A stretch of DNA of 64,000 nt from the NCBI GenBank assembly GCA_020161065.1, contig JAIUPH010000006.1, forward strand, positions 62,001 through 126,000, in the 5' to 3' direction. The position numbers and the translations under genes are program-made. Below the pieces are notes generated by a model that was not told the DNA's origin, did no database searches, and saw only the letters and a list, made by a program, of their open reading frames with translations. The stretch's first letter is position 1; each line of letters starts with the position of its first letter. Below, in pieces: positions 31,514 through 39,964 of this stretch. The stretch is from Pseudomonadota bacterium. Lineage in GTDB: Bacteria > Pseudomonadota > Gammaproteobacteria > Burkholderiales > Burkholderiaceae_C.

Positions 31514-31545
31514 AAGCCCTGCGAATCACGAAGGCAGCGCCATGA
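31510..31545 (+). CDS. 11-codon micro-ORF 2 between cbbT and cbbY
   Basis: Would encode [11 protein letters not shown]. It starts inside the stop of micro-ORF 1 and ends inside the cbbY start, again as ATGA (31542-31545). A ribosome leaving cbbT would have to terminate and restart three times to reach cbbY. No function of the peptide is suggested by its sequence. Confidence 0.45.
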   Translation: MKALRITKAAP

Positions 31546-32321
31546 AGGCCCTGCTCTGGGACGTCGACGGCACCCTCGCCGAGACCGAGCGCGATGGCCA
31601 CCGCGTCGCCTTCAACGAGGCTTTCGAAGCGCTGGGCCTGCCCTGGCGCTGGGACGAGGCGCACTACGGCCGGCTGCTGACCGTCAGCGGCGGTCGTGAG
31701 CGCCTGCTGCACGACATGGCCGCGCGCACCGATGCGCCGCCGCTGGCGCAGCAGCGCGAGGCGCTGGCCGCCGAATTGCACGCGCTGAAGAACCGGCGCT
31801 ACGCCGACCGCGTGGCCGCCGGCGCGGTGGCGCTGCGGCCGGCCGTCGCGGCGCTGATCGCCGAGGCGCGGCGCCAAGGCCTGCGCCAGGCCATCGCCAC
31901 CACCACCAGCCGCGCCAACCTGCGCGCGCTGCTCGCGGCGGCGCCGGCGCTGGGCGGCATCGACGGCTTCGACGCCGTGGTCTGCGGCGAGGACGTGCAG
32001 CGCAAGAAGCCCGACCCCGAGGTCTTCCAGCGCGCGCTGGCGCTGCTGCAACTGCCGTCGCTGCAGGCGTTGGCGATCGAGGATTCGCCCGGCGGCGCCG
32101 CCGCCGCGCGCGCCGCCGGCGTGCCGGTGGTCGTGACGCGCAGCCACTACTTCGCGCAGGCCACGATCGAAGGCGCCGTCGCCATCGGCCCCGGGCTGGA
32201 CCGCCGCGACGGCTGGCGCCCGGCCTTGACCGAGCGCGGCGGCGGCGGCGAAGGCCGCGTCACGCTCGCCGACCTGCAGCACTGGTGCGCGCTCGGCGAC
32301 TGCGTGTCCCAGTTCACCTGA
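31542..32321 (+). CDS. cbbY: HAD-family sugar bisphosphate phosphatase CbbY
   Basis: 259-residue HAD phosphatase. Characterised CbbY proteins remove xylulose 1,5-bisphosphate, a misfire product that inhibits RuBisCO, and so work with CbbX. Motif I is [13 protein letters not shown] (Asp7, Asp9), the cap region includes [13 protein letters not shown], motif II is IATTTSR, and motifs III/IV are KKPDPEVFQ with LAIEDSPGG. The TVSGGRERL stretch separates it from phosphoglycolate phosphatase (CbbZ). The start is fixed by [10 protein letters not shown] after the repeated junction. A 28-bp gap separates it from cbbA. Confidence 0.92.
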   Translation: MKALLWDVDGTLAETERDGHRVAFNEAFEALGLPWRWDEAHYGRLLTVSGGRERLLHDMAARTDAPPLAQQREALAAELHALKNRRYADRVAAGAVALRPAVAALIAEARRQGLRQAIATTTSRANLRALLAAAPALGGIDGFDAVVCGEDVQRKKPDPEVFQRALALLQLPSLQALAIEDSPGGAAAARAAGVPVVVTRSHYFAQATIEGAVAIGPGLDRRDGWRPALTERGGGGEGRVTLADLQHWCALGDCVSQFT

Positions 32322-32349
32322 CCCATCGAACCGAAAGACCCACCCCACC

Positions 32350-33393
32350 ATGGCCTTCATCGCCTTGCGACAACTGCTGGACCACGCCGCCGAGCACGGC
32401 TACGGCGTGCCGGCCTTCAACGTCAACAACCTGGAGCAGATCCACGCCATCCTGCAGGCGGCCGAGGAGACGCAGTCGCCGGTCATCCTGCAGGCCAGCG
32501 CCGGCGCGCGGAGCTACGCCGGCGAGCCCTACCTGCGCCACCTGGCGCTGGCCGCGGTGGAAGCGCACCCCGACCTCCCGCTGTGCCTGCACCAGGACCA
32601 CGGCGCCACGCCCGCAGCGTGCCAGCAAAGCATCCGCTCGGGCTTCACCAGCGTGATGATGGACGGCTCGCTGCGCGCCGACGGCAAGACGCCGGCCGAC
32701 TACGACTACAACGTCGAAGTAACGCGCCAGGTCTGCGGCATGGCGCATGCCGTCGGCGTCTCGGTGGAAGGCGAGCTGGGCTGCCTGGGCTCGCTGGAGA
32801 CCGGTACCGCGGGCGAGGAAGACGGCGTCGGCGCCGAAGGCGTGCTGGGCCGCGAGCAACTGCTGACCGACCCGGCGCAGGCGCGCGACTTCGTCGAGCG
32901 CACCGGCGTCGACGCGCTGGCGATTGCCATCGGCACCAGCCACGGCGCCTACAAGTTCAGCCGCCCGCCCAGCGGCGAGACGCTGGCCATCGAGCGCATC
33001 GCCGCCATCCACGCCGCGGTGCCCGACACGCACCTGGTGATGCACGGCTCGTCGTCGGTGCCGCAGGAGTGGCTGGAGATCATCCGCCGCCACGGCGGCG
33101 ACATCAAGGAAACCTACGGCGTGCCGGTCGACGAGATCCGCCGCGGCATCGCCAGCGGCGTACGCAAGGTCAACATCGACACCGACATCCGCCTGGCGAT
33201 GACCGGCGCGATGCGGCGCTGCTTCGCCGAGCGGCCCGCCGAGTTCGACCCGCGACAGGCGCTGAAGGCGGCGACGCAGGCCGCGCGCGGCGTCTGCAAG
33301 GCGCGCTTCGAGGCCTTCGGCTGCGCCGGCATGGCGCCGCGCATCAAGCCGCTGCCGCTGGAGGCGATGAGCCGACGCTACGCCGCGGCGTGA
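32350..33393 (+). CDS. cbbA: Fructose-bisphosphate aldolase class II
   Basis: Zinc-dependent aldolase that joins dihydroxyacetone phosphate with glyceraldehyde 3-phosphate (or erythrose 4-phosphate) in the Calvin cycle; also glycolytic in reverse. 347 residues. Zinc and catalytic motifs are [44 protein letters not shown] and [28 protein letters not shown] closes the barrel. Last gene of the operon; no pgk or gap gene follows. Confidence 0.97.
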   Translation: MAFIALRQLLDHAAEHGYGVPAFNVNNLEQIHAILQAAEETQSPVILQASAGARSYAGEPYLRHLALAAVEAHPDLPLCLHQDHGATPAACQQSIRSGFTSVMMDGSLRADGKTPADYDYNVEVTRQVCGMAHAVGVSVEGELGCLGSLETGTAGEEDGVGAEGVLGREQLLTDPAQARDFVERTGVDALAIAIGTSHGAYKFSRPPSGETLAIERIAAIHAAVPDTHLVMHGSSSVPQEWLEIIRRHGGDIKETYGVPVDEIRRGIASGVRKVNIDTDIRLAMTGAMRRCFAERPAEFDPRQALKAATQAARGVCKARFEAFGCAGMAPRIKPLPLEAMSRRYAAA

Positions 33394-33406
33394 CGCGGCG
33401 GCCCTG

Positions 33407-33440
33407 AAAAGCCAAAGGCCACCCGGTCAGAGGTGGCCTT
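33407..33440 (-). terminator. Rho-independent terminator between cbbA and purU
   Basis: 9-bp stem AAGGCCACC paired with GGTGGCCTT around an 8-base loop. On the minus strand it is followed by TGGCTTTT, so it works best for transcripts coming from the purU side, about 170 nt past the purU stop. On the plus strand, ending cbbA, the T-run is poor. Confidence 0.65.
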
Positions 33441-33561
33441 GAAGCTACCGAGCAGGCAGCGAAGCCTGACGGGCACTGGCGCCGGGTACGGGTTCCGGGG
33501 GTCCGCCCATTGTTGCGGCCGGTTGTTGCCAGAGACGCTGCGCATCGTACGCTCGGCACGA

Positions 33562-33577
33562 TGACACGATCGTGTCA
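33562..33577. promoter_or_regulatory. 16-bp perfect palindrome between convergent cbbA and purU
   Basis: TGACACGATCGTGTCA is a perfect dyad with no loop. Read on the minus strand it is preceded by TT, giving a perfect TTGACA -35 box. TACGAT lies 23 bp further, too far for a standard promoter. It may be a regulator site or part of the promoter of a small RNA ending at 33407. Confidence 0.35.
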
Positions 33578-33611
33578 AAAGCGCCGGAAAAGCAGGGCTG
33601 TTCGCGGCGCC

Positions 33612-34460
33612 TCAGCGAAACACCACCGACTTGTGCCCGTTGACCAGCACGCGGTGCTGCGCGTGCCAGGTGACGGCGCGGGCCAGCACGGCGCATTCGA
33701 TGTCGCGGCCGATGTGGGTCAGCTGCTCGGGCGTGCAGGCGTGGTCGACGCGGGCGATGTCCTGCTCGATGATGGGCCCTTCGTCCAGCGTCGCCGTCAC
33801 GTAGTGCGCGGTGGCGCCGATGATCTTGACGCCGCGCTCGTGCGCCTGGTGGTAGGGCTTGGCGCCCTTGAAGCTGGGCAGGAAGCTGTGGTGGATGTTG
33901 ATGGCCCGCCCTTCCAACGCGCGACACAAGTCGTCGGACAGCACCTGCATGTAGCGCGCCAGCACCACCAGCTCGGCCTGCTCCTGCTGCACGATGTCGA
34001 GCAGCCGCGCCTCGGCCTGCGCCTTGGTGGCCGCCGTCACCGGGATGTGGTGGAACGGGATGTCGTAGCTGGCCGCCAGCTGGTAGTAGTCGCGGTGGTT
34101 GGAGACCACGGCGCGGATGTCCAGCGGCAGCAGCTGGCTCTTGTAGCGGAACAGCAGGTCGTTCAGGCAATGCCCCAGCTTGCTGACCATCAGCACCGTG
34201 CGCATGCGCGCCTGGGCCTCGTGCAGCTGCCACTTCATCTGCATGGCGTCGGCCAGGCGTGCCACGTCGGCGCGGATGGCTTCGTGCTGGTCGGCCGCCA
34301 GCGAGAACTGCACGCGCATGAAGAACTGGCCGGTGCTCTGGTCGTTGAACTGCGCGGCATCGGTGATGTTGCCGCCGCGCCCGGCCAGCGCGCCGGTGAT
34401 GGCGTGGACGATGCCGGTGCGGTCGGGACCGGCGAGGGTGAGGATCAGCGAGTCGGGCAT
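33612..34460 (-). CDS. purU: Formyltetrahydrofolate deformylase PurU
   Basis: Hydrolyses 10-formyl-tetrahydrofolate to formate and tetrahydrofolate, balancing one-carbon pools. 282 residues from the ATG at 34460-34458. The N-terminal ACT domain starts SLILTLAGPDRTGIVHAITG; the formyl-hydrolase domain has VSNHRDYYQLAASYDIPFHH, VVLARYMQVLS and the catalytic INIHHSFLPSFKGAKPYHQA followed by GATAHYVT. A longer in-frame start at 34505 falls in a short tandem repeat and is unlikely. Confidence 0.95.
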   Translation of the reverse strand: MPDSLILTLAGPDRTGIVHAITGALAGRGGNITDAAQFNDQSTGQFFMRVQFSLAADQHEAIRADVARLADAMQMKWQLHEAQARMRTVLMVSKLGHCLNDLLFRYKSQLLPLDIRAVVSNHRDYYQLAASYDIPFHHIPVTAATKAQAEARLLDIVQQEQAELVVLARYMQVLSDDLCRALEGRAINIHHSFLPSFKGAKPYHQAHERGVKIIGATAHYVTATLDEGPIIEQDIARVDHACTPEQLTHIGRDIECAVLARAVTWHAQHRVLVNGHKSVVFR

Positions 34461-34488
34461 GGCGTGGGAGCGAAGGCAGGGCAGGGCA

Positions 34489-34532
34489 GCGCAAGAGCGG
34501 CGCAAGAGCGGCGCAACAGCGGCGCAAGAGCG
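34489..34532. repeat. Four 11-bp tandem repeats upstream of purU
   Basis: The unit GCGCAAGAGCG is repeated four times head to tail with one base change in the third copy. It lies 28 bp before the purU start and occupies the likely promoter or leader region. Confidence 0.7.
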
Positions 34533-34563
34533 GCGCGCATTGTCGCCGAGCGCCGCGGCGACA

Positions 34564-35709
34564 TCAGCCTTCGGCCGCGGCGACGATCTCGGCCACCTGC
34601 TCGCCGATGGCCAGCGAGGCGGTGAGCCCGGGTGATTCGATGCCGAAGAGCTGCACCACGCCGGCCGCGCCGTGCTGCGCCGGGCCGGCGATGTGGAAGT
34701 CGGCCGCCGGCGCGCCGGGGCCGCTCAGCTTGGGGCGGATGCCGCTGTACGCCGGCTGCAGGCTGCCGGCCGGCAGCGCGGGCCAGTAGCGGCGGATCTC
34801 GGCTTCGAAGGCCGGCAGCCGCGCGGGGTCGACGGCGTAGTCCAGCGCGGCGTCGTCATCGTCGGTAGTGTCCGGCAGCCATTCCACGTCCGGCCCGAAG
34901 CGCGCCTGTCCGCCGAGGTCCAGCGTCAGGTGCACGCCCAGGCCGCCGTCCACCGGCATCGGGTAGATCAGGTGGCGAAAGGGCGCGCGGCCGCTGAAGC
35001 CGAAGTAGTGGCCCTTGGCCAGATGCCGGCGCGGGATGGCGGCGGCCGCAAAGCCCTGCATGCGCGCCGCTACGGCCTGCGCCTGCAGCCCGGCGCTGTT
35101 GACCAGCCAGCGGGCGGCCAGCTCGAAGGGTTCGCTGTCGTTGTGGTTGCCGGTCCGCACGATCCAGCGGCCGCCCTCGCGCCGCGCGCCGGCGAAAGGG
35201 CTGGCCACCGCGAACAGCGCGCCGGCCTGCTCGGCGTCGCCCAGCAGCGCGGCCATCAGGCCGTGGCTGTCGACGATGCCGCTGCTCGGCGACCACAGCG
35301 CGGCCACGGCCTGCAGCTCGGGCTCCAGCGCGCGCAGCGCGGCGCCGTCCAGCGGCTGCAGGTCGTGCACGCCGCAGGCGGCGGCGCGGCGGCGGATCGG
35401 CTCCAGCTGCGCCACGTCGGCCGCGCGCGTGGCCACCAGCAGCTTGCCGCAGCGCTGCGCGGCCACGCCGCGCGCGGCGCAGTAGTCGTACAGCATCTCG
35501 CGGCCGCGCACGCACAGGCGCGCCTTCAAGCTGCCGGGCTCGTAGTACAGCCCGGCGTGCACGACCTCGGAATTGCGGCTGCTGGTGCCGCTGCCGAACT
35601 GCCCCGCCGCTTCGACGATGACGACCGCGCGCCCCTGCAGCGCCAGCGCGCGCGCGCAGGCCAGGCCGACCACGCCGGCGCCGATCACCAGCACGTCGAC
35701 TTCATCCAT
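34564..35709 (-). CDS. FAD-dependent oxidoreductase, L-2-hydroxyglutarate dehydrogenase-like
   Basis: 381-residue DAO-type flavoprotein. The N-terminal Rossmann motif is [21 protein letters not shown]. The next segment, [29 protein letters not shown], is typical of L-2-hydroxyglutarate oxidases (LhgO/YgaF). The C-terminal part includes [12 protein letters not shown] and [16 protein letters not shown]. It probably oxidises a 2-hydroxyacid and passes electrons to quinone; the exact substrate is uncertain. It overlaps the upstream aminotransferase-like gene by 8 bp. Confidence 0.88.
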   Translation of the reverse strand: MDEVDVLVIGAGVVGLACARALALQGRAVVIVEAAGQFGSGTSSRNSEVVHAGLYYEPGSLKARLCVRGREMLYDYCAARGVAAQRCGKLLVATRAADVAQLEPIRRRAAACGVHDLQPLDGAALRALEPELQAVAALWSPSSGIVDSHGLMAALLGDAEQAGALFAVASPFAGARREGGRWIVRTGNHNDSEPFELAARWLVNSAGLQAQAVAARMQGFAAAAIPRRHLAKGHYFGFSGRAPFRHLIYPMPVDGGLGVHLTLDLGGQARFGPDVEWLPDTTDDDDAALDYAVDPARLPAFEAEIRRYWPALPAGSLQPAYSGIRPKLSGPGAPAADFHIAGPAQHGAAGVVQLFGIESPGLTASLAIGEQVAEIVAAAEG

Positions 35710-36862
35710 GCGCGAACGCTGCGTGCAGCGCCTGGGCCAGCGCCTCCAGCTCGGCGCGCGTGTTGTAGCCCTGCACCGAGACGCGCACGAAGCTGCGGCC
35801 TTCGTGCTGCGTCACCGGCACCTCGATGTGGTGCTGCTCGAAGAGCCTGCGGCGCAGCGCCTCGGCGTCGCAGGGCGGCACCGGCACCGGCACCATCTGC
35901 GCGAAGTGCGGGTCGCTGCCGATCACCGGCAGCGCGAAATGCGCGGCCAGCTCGTGCATCAGCGCCAGCGCCAGGCGGCGGCAATGCGCGCGCACCTCGG
36001 GGCCCAGGTGCTGGCGGTGGAAGTCGATCGCCGCGCCCACCGCCAGCCAGCCGCAGATATCGCGCGTGCCCTGCCATTGCAGCCGGCGCTCGAACAGCGT
36101 GCGCCCGGTGTAGGCGTCGAAGCCGGTGTGGCCGCCGCTGCCGGCGAGGTAGCCCCAGCTCACCACGCTGGCTTGCAGCCGCGCCTGCTGCTCGGGCCGC
36201 GCGTGCAGGAAGCCGCTGCCCTTGGGCGCGCACAGCCACTTGTGGCAGTTGCCGGTGTAGAAGTCGGCGCCCAGCGCGTCGAGCGACAGGTCCAGCTGCC
36301 CCGGCGCGTGCGCGCCGTCCACCAGCACCGGCAGCCCGCGCTCGTGCGCCGCGGCGACGACGGCGGCCACCGGCAGGATCAGCGCCGTGGTCGACGCCAG
36401 GTGGCTGATGAAGACCAGCCGCGTGCGTGGCGTCACGCCGGCCATGATCTGCCGCACGCAGGCCTCGTCGTCGAGCGGCAGCGCGATGGGGGTGCGCACG
36501 TAACGCGCTTGTTGCTGCGCGCAGATGAAGTCCCAGGCGGCGTCGCAGGCGCCGTATTCCAGCGTGGTGCCCAGCACCTCGTCGCCGGGCTGCAGGTCCA
36601 GCGAGCGGGCGACGCAGTTGACGCCGGTGGTGGCGTTGGGCACGAACACCAGGTCGTCGGCCTGCGCGCCGACGAAGCCGGCCAGTTGCTCGCGCGCCGC
36701 GCGCAGCAGCGTGGCCGAGCGCCGGCCGAGAAACTCCACCGGGTTGCGCTCCATCTGCGTGTGCCAGTCGTGCAGTGCCTGGCGCACCGGCTGCGGGCAG
36801 GCGCCGTAGGAGCCGTGGTTGAGGAAGACCAGGGCGGGGTCGAGGTCGAACAGCTCGCGCAT
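35702..36862 (-). CDS. Class V aminotransferase-like PLP enzyme
   Basis: 386 residues with the fold type I pattern of the class V aminotransferase / isopenicillin N epimerase group. It begins [36 protein letters not shown] is the cofactor phosphate region, [14 protein letters not shown] holds the PLP-ring Asp, and [18 protein letters not shown] carries the Schiff-base Lys. The reaction cannot be assigned; epimerase or desulfurase-like roles occur in this group. The ATG at 36862 was preferred over a GTG 18 bp upstream. Confidence 0.85.
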   Translation of the reverse strand: MRELFDLDPALVFLNHGSYGACPQPVRQALHDWHTQMERNPVEFLGRRSATLLRAAREQLAGFVGAQADDLVFVPNATTGVNCVARSLDLQPGDEVLGTTLEYGACDAAWDFICAQQQARYVRTPIALPLDDEACVRQIMAGVTPRTRLVFISHLASTTALILPVAAVVAAAHERGLPVLVDGAHAPGQLDLSLDALGADFYTGNCHKWLCAPKGSGFLHARPEQQARLQASVVSWGYLAGSGGHTGFDAYTGRTLFERRLQWQGTRDICGWLAVGAAIDFHRQHLGPEVRAHCRRLALALMHELAAHFALPVIGSDPHFAQMVPVPVPPCDAEALRRRLFEQHHIEVPVTQHEGRSFVRVSVQGYNTRAELEALAQALHAAFAHG

Positions 36863-37008
36863 GCGGCCGATTATCGGCACCGGCTTTGCGCTTGATGGCG
36901 ATCAACGCGCGCGCCGCCGGCCGGCCTACAGTGATCGCCAGCGCGGTGCCATGTCCGGCGTCGCGGTCGAGCCCGGCGATCGAGACCGGAATGGAAGGAC
37001 ACCGTCGT

Positions 37009-37452
37009 ATGTACACCCACCTCCTCGTGCCCGTGGACGGCAGCGAACTCTCCGAGCGCGCCGCGCAGGCCGGCCTGGAACTGGCGCGCAAGCTGGGCGC
37101 CAGCGTCACCGGCTTCGTCGCCGAGCCGATGCCGCCCATGCCCACCATGGCCGCCAACGTCACCGCCTACCAGCGCGACAGCGAAGCCCACCAGGTGCGC
37201 ACCGAAGCGCACGCCAACGAGGTGCTGGCCAGGTTCGCGGCCAAGGCGGCCGAGGCCGGCGTGCCCTTCAACGGCAAGTACCAGCGCACCGACGCGGTCG
37301 ACGACGCCATCGTCAAGGCCGCCGAGGAGTTCGGCTGCGACCTGATCGTGATGGTCACCCACGGCCGCGGCGCCTTCGGCGAACTGCTGTTCGGCTCGCA
37401 CACCAAGAACGTGATGTCGCGCAGCAAGCTGCCGCTGCTGGTGCTGCGCTAG
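37009..37452 (+). CDS. Universal stress protein UspA family
   Basis: 147-residue UspA-fold protein. It begins MYTHLLVPVDGSELSERAAQAGLELA. The C-terminal ATP-binding motif is complete (THGRGAFGELLFGSHT followed by LPLLVLR), so nucleotide binding is likely. Members of the family respond to stress, starvation or oxygen change. GGAAGGA precedes the ATG. The gene stands alone, with about 100 bp on either side. Confidence 0.92.
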   Translation: MYTHLLVPVDGSELSERAAQAGLELARKLGASVTGFVAEPMPPMPTMAANVTAYQRDSEAHQVRTEAHANEVLARFAAKAAEAGVPFNGKYQRTDAVDDAIVKAAEEFGCDLIVMVTHGRGAFGELLFGSHTKNVMSRSKLPLLVLR

Positions 37453-37550
37453 TCGCTCTCCGGGGCGCGCCGGCTTGCCCGGCCGCCGCTTCGATGCGAG
37501 CATGCGGGGCCCCTTCTTTCACACCCGCATCCACACCGAGGAGAGCCCCG

Positions 37551-38243
37551 ATGGTCACGAAGTCCCTGATCGATGCCGACACGCTGGTGGCGCAGTTCCA
37601 AAGCGCCACCGCCCAGCAGGGCGAGCAGCTCCGCAAGGCGGTGGCCGTCGCCACGCTGCAGGCCTTGCAGGGGCGTGAGCTGACGCTGAAGAACATCCGC
37701 AGCGCGCTGAAGAGCGTGACCGACGCCGTCGGCAGCGGCATGGCGCGCAACCCGCTGGCCGGCGCCGACGCCGAAGGCCTGCTCGACAAAGCCGTGGCCG
37801 GCATGGACGACGCGCTGCTCAAGGCCGTGGAAGCCAACCGCGTGGCGCTGGGCCAGTTGATGGCGCAGGGCGCCGACCTGCGCGAGAAGCACCTGAGCAA
37901 GGCGCTGGCCGACCTCGACAAGTTCGAGGACACGCTGATCAGCACCGTGCGCAAGGCCGCCGGCGGCGCCGGCGAGCAGATGGCCGCCGCCTGGGGCCCC
38001 GTGCTGGAGAAGATGCAGGCCGGCGGCACCGTGTCGGGCAGCCGCGCCAGCGAAACGGCCGAGAAGCTGATGGACGACATGCAGGCCGCTGTGCGCCAGT
38101 CGCGCGCCGCCGGGCTGAAGGCTGCGCAGGCCATGGCCGAGAGCTACGCGGCGATGGTGGGCGGCGTGTTGCTGGGCATGTCCGAGGCGCTGCAGCAAGG
38201 CGGCAGCGGCAGCAAGTCGGCGGCGGCGCGCAAGAAGGGTTGA
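37551..38243 (+). CDS. Helical phasin-like protein of uncertain family
   Basis: 230 residues, almost entirely predicted amphipathic helix rich in Ala, Leu, Lys and Glu with no Cys. Repeated helical segments such as LVAQFQSATAQQGEQLRKAV and LREKHLSKALADLDKFEDTL, and the Ser/Lys-rich tail (GGSGSKSAAARKKG), resemble phasins or related granule-associated proteins of Burkholderiales. No catalytic motif. GAGGAG lies upstream of the ATG. The phasin idea rests on composition alone. Confidence 0.7.
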   Translation: MVTKSLIDADTLVAQFQSATAQQGEQLRKAVAVATLQALQGRELTLKNIRSALKSVTDAVGSGMARNPLAGADAEGLLDKAVAGMDDALLKAVEANRVALGQLMAQGADLREKHLSKALADLDKFEDTLISTVRKAAGGAGEQMAAAWGPVLEKMQAGGTVSGSRASETAEKLMDDMQAAVRQSRAAGLKAAQAMAESYAAMVGGVLLGMSEALQQGGSGSKSAAARKKG

Positions 38244-38280
38244 CGACGCGCGAGGTGTCGGCGGCGGGTATCGTTGCACG

Positions 38281-39708
38281 ATGCCCGCCGACACCTTCTT
38301 CTGGCACGACTACGAAACCTTCGGCCGCGTGCCGCGCCGCGACCGCCCGGCGCAGTTCGCGGGGCTGCGCACCGACGCCGCGCTGAACGTCATCGGCGAG
38401 CCGGTGATGCACTACTGCAAGCCGGCGCCCGATGCGCTGCCCGACCCCGAAAGCTGCCTGCTCACCGGCATCCTGCCGCAGCATTGCCTGCAGCACGGCG
38501 TGGCCGAGCACGCCTTCGCCGCCGCCATCGAGGCCGAGCTGGCGGCGCCGGGCACCATCGGCGTCGGCTACAACAGCATCCGCTTCGACGACGAGGTCAC
38601 GCGCCACCTGTTCTGGCGCAGCCTGATCGACCCCTACGGCCGCGAGTGGCAGAACGGCTGCAGCCGCTGGGACCTGATGGACGCCGTGCGCTGCACCTGG
38701 TCGCTGCGGCCCGAAGGCATCGAATGGCCGCGCCACGACGACGGCCGGCCCTCGTTCAAGCTGGAGCAGCTGACGGCGGCCAACGGCCTGGCGCACGAGG
38801 CGGCGCACGACGCGCTGTCCGACGTGCGCGCCACCCTCGCGCTGGCGCGGCTGGTCAAGGCGCGCCAGCCGCGGCTGTGGGACTTCTGCCTGAAGCTGCG
38901 CGACAAGAACGCCGTGCGCGCCGAGATCGGCGTCGGCCGGCCTTTCGTTCACCTGTCGGGCCGCTACCCGGCCGAGCGCGGCTGCCTGGCCGTGGTGTGG
39001 CCGCTGGCCGCGCACCCGACCAACAAGAACGAGCTGATCGTCTGGGACCTCGCGCACGACCCCGCCGAGCTGGCCGCGCTGGACGCCGAGCAGGTGCGCC
39101 AGCGCCTCTTCGTGCGCCAGGACGAGCTGCCCGCCGGCGTGCAGCGGCTGCCGATCAAGACCATCCACGTCAACAAGAGCCCGGTGGTGATCGGCAACCT
39201 CAAGACCCTGGGCGCCGCGGCCGAGCGCTGGGGCATCGACCTCGGCGCCGCCGCGCGCCACGCGCAGCAGGCCGCCGCGGTGGCGGCGGCGTCGGCGGCG
39301 CTGTGGCCGCAGGTCTTCGCGCGGCCGGCGCCGGCGCAGCCCGTGGACGTCGACGAAGACCTGTACGGCGGCTTCGTCGGCAACGAAGACCGGCGCACGC
39401 TGCAGCGGCTGCGCACGCTGTCGCCTTCCGCGCTGGCCGAACGCCACCCTGCCTTCGCCGACGAGCGGCTCGACGAGCTGCTGTTCCGCTACCGCGCGCG
39501 CAACTTCGCCGACACGCTGAGCGACGACGAGCGCGCGCGCTGGCGCGCCCATTGCGCCGCGCGGCTGCACGACGGCGCCGGCGGCGCCACCACGCTGACG
39601 CAGTATTTCCAACGCATCGACGAACTCGCCGAAGGCGCCGACGAGCGCCAGCAGGCCCTTCTCGAAGCGCTGTACGACTACGGCACCGAGATCGCGCCGG
39701 AACGCTGA
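38281..39708 (+). CDS. sbcB: Exodeoxyribonuclease I
   Basis: 3'-5' single-strand DNA exonuclease of the DEDD superfamily, active in mismatch repair and recombination. 475 residues match SbcB. Motif ExoI is FFWHDYETFG with Asp10 and Glu12; ExoII lies in GVGYNSIRFDDEVTRHLFWRSLIDPY; ExoIII is AHDALSDVRATLALARLV. The C-terminal exoI_C region follows, with NKSPVVIGNLKTL and the helical tail. It starts 37 bp after the phasin-like gene. Confidence 0.96.
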   Translation: MPADTFFWHDYETFGRVPRRDRPAQFAGLRTDAALNVIGEPVMHYCKPAPDALPDPESCLLTGILPQHCLQHGVAEHAFAAAIEAELAAPGTIGVGYNSIRFDDEVTRHLFWRSLIDPYGREWQNGCSRWDLMDAVRCTWSLRPEGIEWPRHDDGRPSFKLEQLTAANGLAHEAAHDALSDVRATLALARLVKARQPRLWDFCLKLRDKNAVRAEIGVGRPFVHLSGRYPAERGCLAVVWPLAAHPTNKNELIVWDLAHDPAELAALDAEQVRQRLFVRQDELPAGVQRLPIKTIHVNKSPVVIGNLKTLGAAAERWGIDLGAAARHAQQAAAVAAASAALWPQVFARPAPAQPVDVDEDLYGGFVGNEDRRTLQRLRTLSPSALAERHPAFADERLDELLFRYRARNFADTLSDDERARWRAHCAARLHDGAGGATTLTQYFQRIDELAEGADERQQALLEALYDYGTEIAPER

Positions 39709-39759
39709 GGGGCTACAGCTGCTGGGGTATCGTCGGGGCATCGTCCTTGCCGGAGCCCG

Positions 39760-39933
39760 ATGCCCGTGGCAAAACCCAACTACGCATTCGAGAAGCGCCA
39801 GCGCGAGCTGGAGAAGAAGCGCAAGAAGGAAGAGAAGGCGCAGCGCAAGGCCGCCGGCCACGTGCCGGCGCCGGGCGAGCCCGGCGACGCGCCGGCCGAC
39901 GACACGCCGCCGCCGCCCGCGCCGCAACCCTGA
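39760..39933 (+). CDS. Small highly charged protein, 57 residues
   Basis: Begins MPVAKPNYAFEKRQRELEKK and continues as a Lys/Glu/Arg helix to about residue 30, then turns into a Pro/Ala/Asp tail ending PPPPAPQP. Short proteins of this form (AKPNYxFEKRQRELxKK) recur in betaproteobacteria, but no function is known to me. It lies 51 bp after sbcB and converges on the PBP gene. The reading frame, ATG and charged helix argue for a real gene. Confidence 0.7.
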   Translation: MPVAKPNYAFEKRQRELEKKRKKEEKAQRKAAGHVPAPGEPGDAPADDTPPPPAPQP

Positions 39934-39964
39934 CGGCCGGCCGCGGCCGCCGCCGCCGCCGCGA

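Larger units (their letters stand above)
31471..31545 (+). repeat. 32-bp tandem repeat spanning the cbbT-cbbY junction
   Basis: CAGCGCCATGAA begins at 31471, 31503 and 31535, exactly 32 bp apart. The first 19 bases of each unit are near identical and the rest diverge. The third copy is the true cbbY start. Each copy keeps the stop and start codons of an ATGA overlap. Confidence 0.9.

Noticed and set aside
31542-32321. Assignment of this HAD gene as phosphoglycolate phosphatase (cbbZ)
   Set aside because: The cap sequence TVSGGRERL and overall motif pattern match CbbY rather than Gph/CbbZ.
29307-32360. Long minus-strand open frame (1017 codons) across cbbP, cbbT and cbbY
   Set aside because: Composition is that of an antisense shadow and it spans three recognised genes on the other strand.
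39720-39760. Short dyads and CGGGG runs before the small charged protein considered as a terminator of sbcB
   Set aside because: No convincing stem with a T-run could be drawn.
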